DNA of 64,000 nt from Pseudomonadota bacterium (GTDB lineage Bacteria; Pseudomonadota; Gammaproteobacteria; Burkholderiales; Rhodocyclaceae), in assembly GCA_018262095.1 (NCBI GenBank), contig JAGTRW010000002.1, positions 1 to 64,000 on the forward strand, in the 5' to 3' direction. Position 1 is the first letter of the stretch; the number at the start of each line of letters is the position of its first letter. This document shows positions 1-7,304 of the stretch, in pieces. The notes beneath the pieces are model-generated. The model saw nothing but the letters and a program-made list of their open reading frames with translations. It was not told the DNA's origin and did not search any database. Both the position numbers and the translations under genes were made by a program.

Positions 1-207
1 GTCACCGCCGACGAGCAGAGCAAAATCGGCGGGCTGGGCAGCGCGATCGCCGCGCTGATCATCGGCGAGATCAATGTGCCTTTCGAGCAGATCGGCATCA
101 ACGATCAGTTCGGCACTTCGGCGCACAGTTACGAGGAGCTTCTGGTGCGCTACGGACTAACCGAAAAAAACATCGCCCAAGCCGCCAAAAAAGCGCTCGG
201 CAAATAG
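1..207 (+). CDS. Transketolase, C-terminal subunit (3' end only)
   Basis: Only the last 68 codons are present; the gene enters from the left edge and ends with TAG at 205-207. The readable tail contains GGLGSAIAALI and then IGINDQFGTSA followed by a Tyr-Glu-Glu-Leu stretch. This matches the C-terminal domain of split transketolase or deoxyxylulose-phosphate-synthase-like subunits, where the sequence before DQFG is normally the end of the 'GGLG(S/G)A' domain. Split transketolases are common in catabolic operons and move two-carbon units between sugars. It is 9 bases upstream of the garR gene, so it is probably the preceding gene of the same operon. The enzyme class is well supported by the tail; which ketose it acts on cannot be told. 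Confidence 0.8.
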   Translation, partial: VTADEQSKIGGLGSAIAALIIGEINVPFEQIGINDQFGTSAHSYEELLVRYGLTEKNIAQAAKKALGK

Positions 208-216
208 GAGAACACA

Positions 217-1110
217 ATGAACATCGGATTTATCGGCGTCGGCATCATGGGCCGCCCCATGGCCAAGAACCTACTCAAGGCCGGCTACGCGCTGACCGTC
301 TATGACAAATACGCCAAACTCGACGACCTCGTCGCGCTCGGCGCCCAGGCCGGCGCGTCGAACAAGGACGTCGCCGCAAAGAGCGACGTCGTCATCACCA
401 TGCTGCCCAATTCGCTTAACGTCAGGCAAGCCATACTGGGCCAAGACGGCGTCAGCGAAGGCGCGCGCCCGGGAACGATCGTCGTCGACATGAGTTCGAT
501 AGATCCCGACGCCGCACAGGAAATCGCCGCTGCGCTCAAGGCCAAGGGCGTAGCCATGCTCGACGCGCCGGTCTCGGGCGGCGAGCCCAAAGCCATCGAC
601 GGCACGCTGGCGATCATGGTCGGCGGCGAAGCTGCGAGTTTCGCGACGGTCAAACCGGTGCTCGAAAAAATGGGCGGATCGGTCGTCCTGGTCGGCGACA
701 TTGGCGCCGGCAACGTCACCAAGCTCGCCAACCAGATCATCGTCGCGCTCAACATCGCTGCGGTCGCCGAAGCCTTCGTGCTGGCGACCAAAGCCGGCGT
801 CGATCCGGAAGCGGTGTTCAACGCGATCAAGGGCGGCCTCGCCGGGTCGACGGTGATGAATGCCAAGGTGCCGATGATCCTCAACGGCGACTTCAACCCT
901 GGCGGGCGCGTCGAGCTGCACACCAAGGATTTGCAAAATGTCCTCGATACCGGCCACCGGCTCAACGTCCCCTTGCCGCTGACGGCCAGCGTGATGGAGA
1001 TCCTGCAGGCGCTGATCAGCGACGACATGCGCGGCCTCGATCATTGCGCCATCGTGCGCTACTACGAAAAGCTGGCCAAAGTCGAAGTGCGCAAGTCGGC
1101 CGCTCGCTAG
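217..1110 (+). CDS. garR: 2-hydroxy-3-oxopropionate (tartronate semialdehyde) reductase, copy 1
   Basis: A 297-residue beta-hydroxyacid dehydrogenase that should reduce tartronate semialdehyde to D-glycerate with NAD(P)H in the cytoplasm. The N-terminus shows the dinucleotide-binding signature GFIGVGIMGRPMA (residues 4-16). The substrate-binding stretch DAPVSGGEPKA is at about 116-126. The catalytic lysine lies in GNVTKLANQ (K169). Length is normal for the family. The start is the ATG 7 bases after an AGGAG (206-210). A second, closely similar copy lies at 3962, with dhaK, dhaL and an unknown gene between. Related enzymes act on 3-hydroxyisobutyrate or other beta-hydroxyacids, so the exact substrate is inferred from the family and from the glycerate kinase gene downstream. 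Confidence 0.87.
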   Translation: MNIGFIGVGIMGRPMAKNLLKAGYALTVYDKYAKLDDLVALGAQAGASNKDVAAKSDVVITMLPNSLNVRQAILGQDGVSEGARPGTIVVDMSSIDPDAAQEIAAALKAKGVAMLDAPVSGGEPKAIDGTLAIMVGGEAASFATVKPVLEKMGGSVVLVGDIGAGNVTKLANQIIVALNIAAVAEAFVLATKAGVDPEAVFNAIKGGLAGSTVMNAKVPMILNGDFNPGGRVELHTKDLQNVLDTGHRLNVPLPLTASVMEILQALISDDMRGLDHCAIVRYYEKLAKVEVRKSAAR

Positions 1111-1152
1111 CTGCAGCTCAACTCTTTTTAGACACCCGACCAAGAAGATCAC

Positions 1153-2163
1153 ATGAACCGCGTAATCAACAATCCAGACCTGGTCGTCGAGGATATGCTC
1201 AAGGGCATCCTGTGCGCCCATCCCGAGCTGGTTTCCGCCCCCGGCAATCCGCGCGTCATCAAGCATCGCGGCGCGCCCCTGGCCGGCAAGGTCGGCATCG
1301 TCACCGGTGGCGGCTCAGGCCACGAACCCGCCTTCATCGGTTATGTCGGCGAAAACCTGGTCGATGCGGTTGCCGTCGGCGAGATATTTTCGTCGCCGAC
1401 CGCCAAGAGCTTCTTCGACGCCATCAAGGCTGCCGACGGCGGCGCCGGCGTCGCCTGCCTCTACGGCAACTACGCCGGCGACAACATGAACGTCAAGATG
1501 GCGCTCAAGCTCGCCGACCGTGCCGGCATCGCGGTCAAGACGGTGGTCGCCAACGACGACGTGGCGTCCGCCGCCAGGGGCGACGAGGCCAAGCGGCGCG
1601 GCGTCGCCGGTGAAATCCTGATGTGGAAGGCCGCCGGCGCCTGCGCCGCGCAGGGTGGAACGCTCGATCAGGTGATCGAGGTCGCGCAGCGCACCATCGC
1701 GCAGACGCGCAGCATCGGCATCGGACTGACCTCGTGCACCATTCCCGCCGTCGGCAAGGCCAATTTCCATATCGCCGACGGACAGATGGAAGTCGGCATC
1801 GGCCACCATGGCGAGCCCGGAATTTCCGTCAGCGCCATCGTTCCGGCGACGGAAATGGCCAGGATCATGGTCGATGCGGTGCTCGGCGATCTGCCGTTCA
1901 AACGCGGCGACCGCGTCGCCGTACTGCTTTCGGGACTCGGCGCGACGCCGCTGATGGAACAGTACATTCTCTACCATAGCGTCGCCGAACTGCTGGCCGA
2001 CGCCGGCATCGTCGTCGCCGTTCCGCTCATCGGCAACTTCTTCACCTCGCTCGAGATGATGGGCGTCACGCTGTCGCTGCTGCAACTCGACGACGAACTC
2101 GAAACGCTGATCAGACATCCCTGTTCGTCGATCGGCTTGAACATGCCCGGAGCAAAAGCATGA
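1153..2163 (+). CDS. dhaK: Dihydroxyacetone kinase, substrate-binding subunit DhaK
   Basis: 336 residues, the size of a stand-alone DhaK. The protein binds dihydroxyacetone or a related short ketose covalently through a histidine so that the DhaL partner can phosphorylate it. The substrate-site motif GGGSGHEPAF is at residues 52-61. The HGEPG motif carrying the covalent-binding histidine is at about 219-223. The stop codon overlaps the start of dhaL (ATGA at 2160-2163), so the two subunits are translationally coupled. No DhaM phosphotransferase gene is visible, so the phosphate donor (ATP or PTS) is open. Relatives of this family also act on L-erythrulose and similar four-carbon ketoses. The neighbouring transketolase and garR genes fit a sugar or sugar-acid breakdown route. 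Confidence 0.9.
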   Translation: MNRVINNPDLVVEDMLKGILCAHPELVSAPGNPRVIKHRGAPLAGKVGIVTGGGSGHEPAFIGYVGENLVDAVAVGEIFSSPTAKSFFDAIKAADGGAGVACLYGNYAGDNMNVKMALKLADRAGIAVKTVVANDDVASAARGDEAKRRGVAGEILMWKAAGACAAQGGTLDQVIEVAQRTIAQTRSIGIGLTSCTIPAVGKANFHIADGQMEVGIGHHGEPGISVSAIVPATEMARIMVDAVLGDLPFKRGDRVAVLLSGLGATPLMEQYILYHSVAELLADAGIVVAVPLIGNFFTSLEMMGVTLSLLQLDDELETLIRHPCSSIGLNMPGAKA

Positions 2164-2807
2164 GCCAGACGATTGAGCTCGCCAGTGCCGGCCAGGTCGT
2201 CCTCGACCTGATCGAGACGATCAACGACAACCGCGCCTATCTCTCCGAGATCGACGGCGCGATCGGCGACGGCGATCACGGCATCAACATGAGCAAAGGC
2301 TTCTCGCAATGCCGCGAGCGCCTGCTCGAGTCGCCGTCGCTGCCGGGTCTTGGCGAAAGCCTTGATACCTTGGGGATGACGCTGCTCGAAGGCATCGGCG
2401 GTTCGATGGGGCCGCTCTACGGCAGCTTCTTCATCGGCCTCGCAGAAACGTTCGCCGGTCACCGGCAGCTCGATGCGGCGCTCTTCGGCCGCGCGCTCGC
2501 CCGCGCCATTGACGAAGTCGAGAGCGTCGGCAGCGCCAAGGTCGGCGACAAGACGCTGATCGACACGCTGGTGCCGGCGCGCGACGCCTATCTTGCGGCG
2601 TTGTCCGGCGGCGCCGACTTCAGCGCGGCGCTCTCGGCGATGAACGCAGCGGCTGAGCGAGGCTGGCAGTCGACCAAGGACCTGCAGGCGCGAGTCGGCC
2701 GCGCCAGCCGGCTCGGCGAGCGCTCGATCGGCGTCCTCGACGCCGGCGCAACGTCGTGCTTTTTGCTGCTCAAGACCTTGGCCACTTCACTGCAAAAGCG
2801 TCTTTGA
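2160..2807 (+). CDS. dhaL: Dihydroxyacetone kinase, nucleotide-binding subunit DhaL
   Basis: 215 residues, matching DhaL alone. The acidic nucleotide/Mg site is seen as IDGAIGDGDHGINM (about 31-44), with the Asp residues that coordinate the two Mg ions. The C-terminal half keeps the glycine-rich helical-barrel segment (GRASRLGERSIG, then DAGATS near 196-201). It overlaps dhaK by four bases. In PTS-linked systems DhaL holds ADP permanently, while ATP-dependent forms exchange the nucleotide; the sequence alone does not settle which applies here. Whether the true substrate is dihydroxyacetone or a longer ketose is also unresolved. Confidence 0.9.
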   Translation: MSQTIELASAGQVVLDLIETINDNRAYLSEIDGAIGDGDHGINMSKGFSQCRERLLESPSLPGLGESLDTLGMTLLEGIGGSMGPLYGSFFIGLAETFAGHRQLDAALFGRALARAIDEVESVGSAKVGDKTLIDTLVPARDAYLAALSGGADFSAALSAMNAAAERGWQSTKDLQARVGRASRLGERSIGVLDAGATSCFLLLKTLATSLQKRL

Positions 2808-2877
2808 TGATTCACCGCACCGCCGCATGCCAAGCAGAGGCGGATTACGCGCCCCCACCCACCACCGGAGCAGCCCC

Positions 2878-3912
2878 ATGAAAATTGAAAAACAAGTCCT
2901 GACCACCTTGCCGAATTGCTATTCGGCCAACAGCATCGTCGTCGATGGCGTGACGCGGATTCTCGTCGCTTCCGAAGGTGAAGGCCCCTGCCTGGCGTGG
3001 ACCGGCCCCGATTACGACACCGCGCATACCGTCTGGGAAGGCCCGGGCGGCACCATGTCGATCGTCCCGATTCCGGGGACCAACGGCGAGTTCCTGGCGG
3101 TGCAGAAATTCTTCCGCATGTTCCAGTGGGAAGAAGCCAAGGTCGTCCATGTTCGCCCGTTGCCGTCTGGCGAATACGAGGTGACCGACATTCTGGCGCT
3201 GCCGTACATCCATCGCTTCGATCTGCTGACCGTCGGCGGCCGTCACTATTTCATCGCCTGCACGCTGGCCACCACCAAGGACTCGAAGGAAGACTGGTCG
3301 AGCCCCGGAAAGATTTGGGTCGGCGAATACACCGGCGTCGGCGCGCTCGAGATCAAGGTACTCAAGGACGGGATCACCAAGAACCACGGCTATAGCCGGC
3401 TGACCCAGGACGGCGTGATGCGCGCTCTGGTAACCGGCGAGGAAGGCGCTTTCGAAGTCACGCCGCCGCAAACCGTTGGGGCCGAGTGGACGGTCAAGCA
3501 GTTCATGGATTGGCCGATCAGCGACATTTGCGCGATCGATATCGACGGCGACGGCGAACTCGAGTTCGCCACCATCGAGCCTTTTCACGGCACGTATTTC
3601 CGAATCTACAAGAAGATCGACGGATCGTTGAGGAAGATCTACGAACACCCGGAGACAACCGAGTTCTATCACGTCGTCGTCGCCACCACGCTGGCGGGCG
3701 TTCCGGTGTTCATCGGCGGCTGCCGGCGCGGCAAGCAGGAATTGTTTTATGTCCGCGCCAGCCAGACCAAGCCGCTGACGCTCGAGACCGTGCTCATCGA
3801 AGCGGGCGTCGGCCCCAGCAACGTCTATGTGTTGCACGAAAAGACGCGCGACATCATCGTCGCCGCCAATCGCGAAACCGACCAAGCCGCACTCTACATC
3901 GCCACGCCCTGA
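2878..3912 (+). CDS. Propeller-like protein of unknown function in the dha operon
   Basis: 344 residues from the ATG at 2878, which has GGAG 7 bases upstream; an in-frame ATG at 2827 lacks a ribosome site. No signal peptide is visible, so it is probably cytoplasmic. The sequence is rich in short beta-strand repeats. It carries one FG-GAP/VCBS-like acidic loop, AIDIDGDGELEF (about residues 219-230), of the kind that can bind calcium, followed by an FRIYKKIDG strand. This suggests a beta-propeller. I do not recognise a named family or catalytic residues. It sits between dhaL and the second garR in an unbroken same-strand run, so it probably serves the same pathway, for example as a lactonase, epimerase or ligand sensor; that is a guess from position and fold only. 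Confidence 0.7.
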   Translation: MKIEKQVLTTLPNCYSANSIVVDGVTRILVASEGEGPCLAWTGPDYDTAHTVWEGPGGTMSIVPIPGTNGEFLAVQKFFRMFQWEEAKVVHVRPLPSGEYEVTDILALPYIHRFDLLTVGGRHYFIACTLATTKDSKEDWSSPGKIWVGEYTGVGALEIKVLKDGITKNHGYSRLTQDGVMRALVTGEEGAFEVTPPQTVGAEWTVKQFMDWPISDICAIDIDGDGELEFATIEPFHGTYFRIYKKIDGSLRKIYEHPETTEFYHVVVATTLAGVPVFIGGCRRGKQELFYVRASQTKPLTLETVLIEAGVGPSNVYVLHEKTRDIIVAANRETDQAALYIATP

Positions 3913-3961
3913 ACGACACCAAGGCAAAGCGCTTTGCTGCACCACCTCTCGGGAGAATGAA

Positions 3962-4885
3962 ATGAATATCGGATTTATCGGACTCGGCATCATGGGCCGT
4001 CCCATGGCCAAGAACCTGCTCAAGGCCGGCTACGCGCTGACCGTCTATGACAAGTTCGCCGCCATGGACGACCTCGTCGCGCTCGGCGCCAAGGCCGCGA
4101 CGTCGAACAAGGAGGTCGCCGCGCACAGCGAGGTGATCATCACCATGCTGCCCAACTCGCCGCAGGTCAGGGAAGCCGTGCTCGGCGCCGACGGCGTGCT
4201 CGACGGTGCCAGGAGCGGAACCATCCTGGTCGACATGAGTTCGATCGCCCCTGCCGCCGCGCAGGAAATCTGCGCTGCGGTCAAGGCCAAGGGCGTCGTC
4301 ATGATCGACGCGCCGGTTTCCGGCGGCGAGCCCAAGGCCATCGAGGGAACGCTGGCGATCATGGTCGGCGGCGACGTCAAGGCCTTCGCGAGCGTCAAGC
4401 CGATCCTCGAAAAACTGGGCTCGTCGGCAGTGCATGTCGGCGAAATCGGCGCCGGCAACGTCACCAAGCTCGCCAACCAGATCATCGTCGCGCTCAACAT
4501 CGCTGCGGTCTCCGAAGCTTTCGTGCTGGCGACCAAGGCCGGCGTCAACCCGGAAGCGGTGTTCAACGCGATCAAGGGGGGGCTGGCCGGTTCGACGGTG
4601 ATGAACGCCAAGATTCCGATGATCCTCGACGGCAACTTCAAGCCCGGTTTCCGCATCGAGCTGCACATCAAGGACCTGCAGAACGCGCTCGACACCGCGC
4701 ACGCACTCAACGTGCCGGTGCCGCTCACCGCCAACATCATGGAGACGCTGCAGGCGCTCAAGTGCGACGAGATGGGCGCCAACGACCACAGCGCCATCGT
4801 TCGCTACTACGAGAGGTGTTTCCGGACGCCGACGTTCACCTGGTCCCGATCGCCGATGGTGGCGAGGGAACGGTCGAGGCGCTGA
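3962..4885 (+). CDS. garR: Tartronate semialdehyde reductase, copy 2, with a replaced C-terminus
   Basis: The reading frame starts at ATG 3962 (GGGAG just upstream) and runs 307 codons. Residues 1-284 align almost throughout with copy 1, roughly four in five identical by eye, including GFIGLGIMGRPMA, DAPVSGGEPKA and the catalytic-lysine motif GNVTKLANQ. Right after IVRYYE the similarity stops. The last 13 residues expected from copy 1 are missing, and about 23 residues (RCFRTPTF...) follow that are the +1-shifted reading of glycerate kinase DNA. A deletion has therefore joined the end of this gene to the inside of the next at about 4813. The protein may still fold, since only the terminal helix tip is lost. 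See the glycerate kinase entry and the findings. Confidence 0.82.
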   Translation: MNIGFIGLGIMGRPMAKNLLKAGYALTVYDKFAAMDDLVALGAKAATSNKEVAAHSEVIITMLPNSPQVREAVLGADGVLDGARSGTILVDMSSIAPAAAQEICAAVKAKGVVMIDAPVSGGEPKAIEGTLAIMVGGDVKAFASVKPILEKLGSSAVHVGEIGAGNVTKLANQIIVALNIAAVSEAFVLATKAGVNPEAVFNAIKGGLAGSTVMNAKIPMILDGNFKPGFRIELHIKDLQNALDTAHALNVPVPLTANIMETLQALKCDEMGANDHSAIVRYYERCFRTPTFTWSRSPMVARERSRR

Positions 4886-5868
4886 TCGGCACGACCGGCG
4901 GGCAGTTGCACCGCACCCAGGTGGGCGGCCCGTTGGGCGACAGAATCACTGCGCAATGGGGAGTCCTCGGCGATGGCGCGACGGCGGTGATCGAAATGGC
5001 GGCGGCTTCGGGCCTGCCGCTGCTGCCGCCGGAGCGGCGCGATCCGCGCCTGACGAGCAGTTGCGGCACCGGCGAACTGGTCCGCGCAGCGCTCGACGCC
5101 GGCCTGCGCCGCATCATCATCGGCATCGGCGGCAGCGCGACCAACGATGGCGGCATGGGAATGATGCGCGCGCTGGGGGCGCGTTTTACTGGCGACGACG
5201 GCAGGCCGCTGGCCGAAGGTGGCGCAGCGCTCGCGCAATTGAGTCATATCGATCTCACCGGGCTCGATGCGCGCCTGAGCGAAACGGAAATCGTCGTCGC
5301 CTGCGACGTGGACAACCCGCTCTGCGGCCCGCGCGGCGCATCCGCCGTGTTTGGCCCGCAGAAAGGCGCGTCGCCGCAGGTCGTCGCCGAACTCGACGCA
5401 GCGCTCGCCCATTTCGCCACCTGCGCCAGCGCGGCGACCGGCCGGGACGTCGCCGAACAGGCGGGCGCCGGCGCAGCCGGCGGGCTCGGTGCGGCGCTGC
5501 TTTTTTTTACTGCGGCCAAACTGCGGCCCGGTGTTGACATCGTTCTCGACGCGGTCGATTTCGCGACGCTCGTCGAGGGCGCCTCGTTCGTCATCACCGG
5601 CGAAGGCCGGACCGACTTCCAGACGGCCTTCGGCAAGGCGCCGGTCGGCGTGGCCAAACTCGCCAAGCGCTTCAAGGTACCGGTCTTCTGTCTGTCCGGT
5701 AGCGTCGGCGAAGGCGCCGACCAGGTCCTGGCTCAGGGCATTGACGCGGTGATCAGCATCTGCGCGGGGCCGATGAGCCTCGAGCACTGCATGCGCGCAG
5801 GCGAAGCGCTGATTGAGTCAGCTTCGGCACGCCTGTGCCGGATCATTCGGGCGGCTCGATCGAGCTAG
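4813..5868 (+). pseudogene. garK: Glycerate kinase lacking its N-terminus
   Basis: The frame beginning at 4813 reads EVFPDADVHLVPIADGGEGT, the family's ADGGEGTVEAL block, then SCGTGELVRAALDAG, IIIGIGGSATNDGG, GAAGGLGAAL and ITGEGRTDFQT, to TAG at 5868. These are the hallmarks of the GarK/GlxK glycerate kinase family (glycerate to a phosphoglycerate, using ATP). Family members begin about 27-30 residues earlier with a 'KIVIAPDSFKxSLSA' strand and loop; that part is absent, and the upstream DNA is garR copy 2 in another frame. The only in-frame starts are a GTG at 4816 and an ATG at 4762 inside garR2, neither with a proper leader. Marked as a broken gene; an assembly collapse would give the same picture. 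Confidence 0.8.
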
Positions 5869-5892
5869 CCCAAACCAACAAGGGGAATAGAC

Positions 5893-6645
5893 ATGCGACT
5901 GAAAAACAAGATTGCCTTGATCACCGGCTCGGCGCAGGGCTTGGGCGCAGCGATCGCCGCACGCTTCGCTGAAGAAGGTGCGACGGTCTTCGTCTGCGAC
6001 ATGAACGCCGAAGTCGGCCAGGCGACCGTCGCTAAAATCGAGAAACTCGGCGGCCAGGCCGCCTTCCTGCCGCTCAACGTGACGCGCGAAGAAGACTGGG
6101 TCGCCGCGCTGGCGCAGGTCGTCGAACGCTGCGGCCGGCTCGACGTGCTGGTCAATAACGCGGGGATCAACATCCGCGAAACGATCGAGGACATGAAGGA
6201 GGAAAACCTCGACGCCATGCTCGCGGTCAACGTCAAAGGACCTTTCCTGGGAATCAAGCACGCCATTCCGATCATGCGCCAGGCCGGCGGCGGCGCGATC
6301 ATCAATATGTCGTCGATCTGCGGCCTGGTCGGCCACAAATACACCACCGAGGCCTACACCATCACCAAAGGCGCGCTCACGCTGATGACCAAGACCGTCG
6401 GGGTGCGCTACGCCAAGGACAATATCCGCTGCAATTCGATCCATCCGAGCACCGTCGATACGCCGCTGGTTCAGGTTCTGTTTCAGAACCCCTTGCGCAA
6501 GGAAGAGCGCCTCGGCGAAGTCCCGCTCGGCCGCCTGGCAACCGAACTCGATGTCGCCAACGCCGCGCTCTACCTCGCTTCCGACGAAGCGACCTTTGTC
6601 AACGGCGTGTCGCTTCCGGTCGACGGTGGCTTGACCGCGTGCTGA
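5893..6645 (+). CDS. SDR-family oxidoreductase
   Basis: 250 residues, a classical short-chain dehydrogenase/reductase. The cofactor motif TGSAQGLG is at 11-18. Asp36 ends the second strand, which usually means NAD(H) rather than NADP(H). The NNAG motif is at 88-91. The catalytic residues are Ser140/141, Tyr155 and Lys159 in YTITK, and the C-terminus has the usual VDGGLTA. The ATG follows AAGGGGA by 6-8 bases and lies 24 bases after the glycerate kinase stop, so it is the last gene of the operon. The substrate is not predictable from sequence; given the neighbours, oxidation of a sugar, polyol or sugar acid feeding the transketolase/DHA-kinase route is plausible. Confidence 0.85.
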   Translation: MRLKNKIALITGSAQGLGAAIAARFAEEGATVFVCDMNAEVGQATVAKIEKLGGQAAFLPLNVTREEDWVAALAQVVERCGRLDVLVNNAGINIRETIEDMKEENLDAMLAVNVKGPFLGIKHAIPIMRQAGGGAIINMSSICGLVGHKYTTEAYTITKGALTLMTKTVGVRYAKDNIRCNSIHPSTVDTPLVQVLFQNPLRKEERLGEVPLGRLATELDVANAALYLASDEATFVNGVSLPVDGGLTAC

Positions 6646-6666
6646 CTGCCGGCACCGCGACCTGCC

Positions 6667-7140
6667 TCAAACCGGCAGCGTCGCCTTGTCGACCACCCGG
6701 CGCAGCACGAAGCTCGAATGCACGCCGTTGACGCCCTGGATGCGGTTGATCCGGTTGAGCAACAACTCCTGATACGCTTCCATGTCGCACACGATCACCT
6801 TGATCTGATAATCGGCGTCCTGCCCGGTGATCAGCAGGCATTCGAGCACTTCGGGGATGATGCTGATTTCTTGCTCGAAATGTTCGAAACGGTCGGGGGT
6901 ATGTTTGTCCATGGCGATGTAGATTAGCGCCATCAGCGTATAGCCCAGCGCCTTGGCGTCGAGCAAGGCGCGATAGCCGGTGATCACCCCGGCCTCCTCG
7001 AGCGCGCGCACCCGCCGCAGACACGGTGAAGGCGAAAGACCGATGCGATCGGCCAGATCCTGGTTGCTGATTCGTCCATCCTGCTGCAGCACCTGCAGAA
7101 TCTGGCGGTCGAAGCGATCCATTTCAATCTTATTGCCCAT
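6667..7140 (-). CDS. Lrp/AsnC-family transcriptional regulator
   Basis: 157 residues from the ATG at 7138-7140. An in-frame TTG lies six codons upstream and a second ATG six codons downstream, so the start is not certain. The N-terminal winged helix-turn-helix reads MDRFDRQILQVLQQDGRI followed by a recognition helix SPSPCLRRVRALEEAG. The C-terminal half is the RAM ligand-binding domain (ITGQDADYQIKVIV, then the NRI/GV region). Such proteins form octamers or hexadecamers and respond to amino acids. It is divergent from leuA across an A/T-rich gap of about 160 bases, which makes control of leuA and of itself the natural guess. It is convergent with the SDR gene. Confidence 0.9.
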   Translation of the reverse strand: MGNKIEMDRFDRQILQVLQQDGRISNQDLADRIGLSPSPCLRRVRALEEAGVITGYRALLDAKALGYTLMALIYIAMDKHTPDRFEHFEQEISIIPEVLECLLITGQDADYQIKVIVCDMEAYQELLLNRINRIQGVNGVHSSFVLRRVVDKATLPV

Positions 7141-7304
7141 TGTTTTATTACCCGGCAAGTTTATTGCGTAAAACAGTTAATTTATACGTTTATATTTCGC
7201 GTTTATAGATCAACGCTCAACAAAACGCAAGCACCTGCCGCGCTTCATTCGGTATCATCCTCCCATTGAAACAGTCGCCTGCGCCGACCCGAGGAATAGC
7301 CATC
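7141..7304. promoter_or_regulatory. Divergent lrp-leuA control region
   Basis: This gap is strikingly A/T rich compared with the genes around it, especially 7150-7215 (runs such as gttaatttatacgtttatatttcgcg). That composition suits Lrp-type binding and promoters firing in both directions. I cannot pick a single convincing -35/-10 pair. The leuA ribosome site is GAGGAA at 7291-7296. No leucine-codon leader peptide or attenuator hairpin was recognised. Confidence 0.45.

Noticed and set aside
271-1266. 331-codon minus-strand frame opposite garR copy 1
   Set aside because: Mirror frame of a well-supported gene; composition dominated by Asp, Arg and His, with no recognisable domain.
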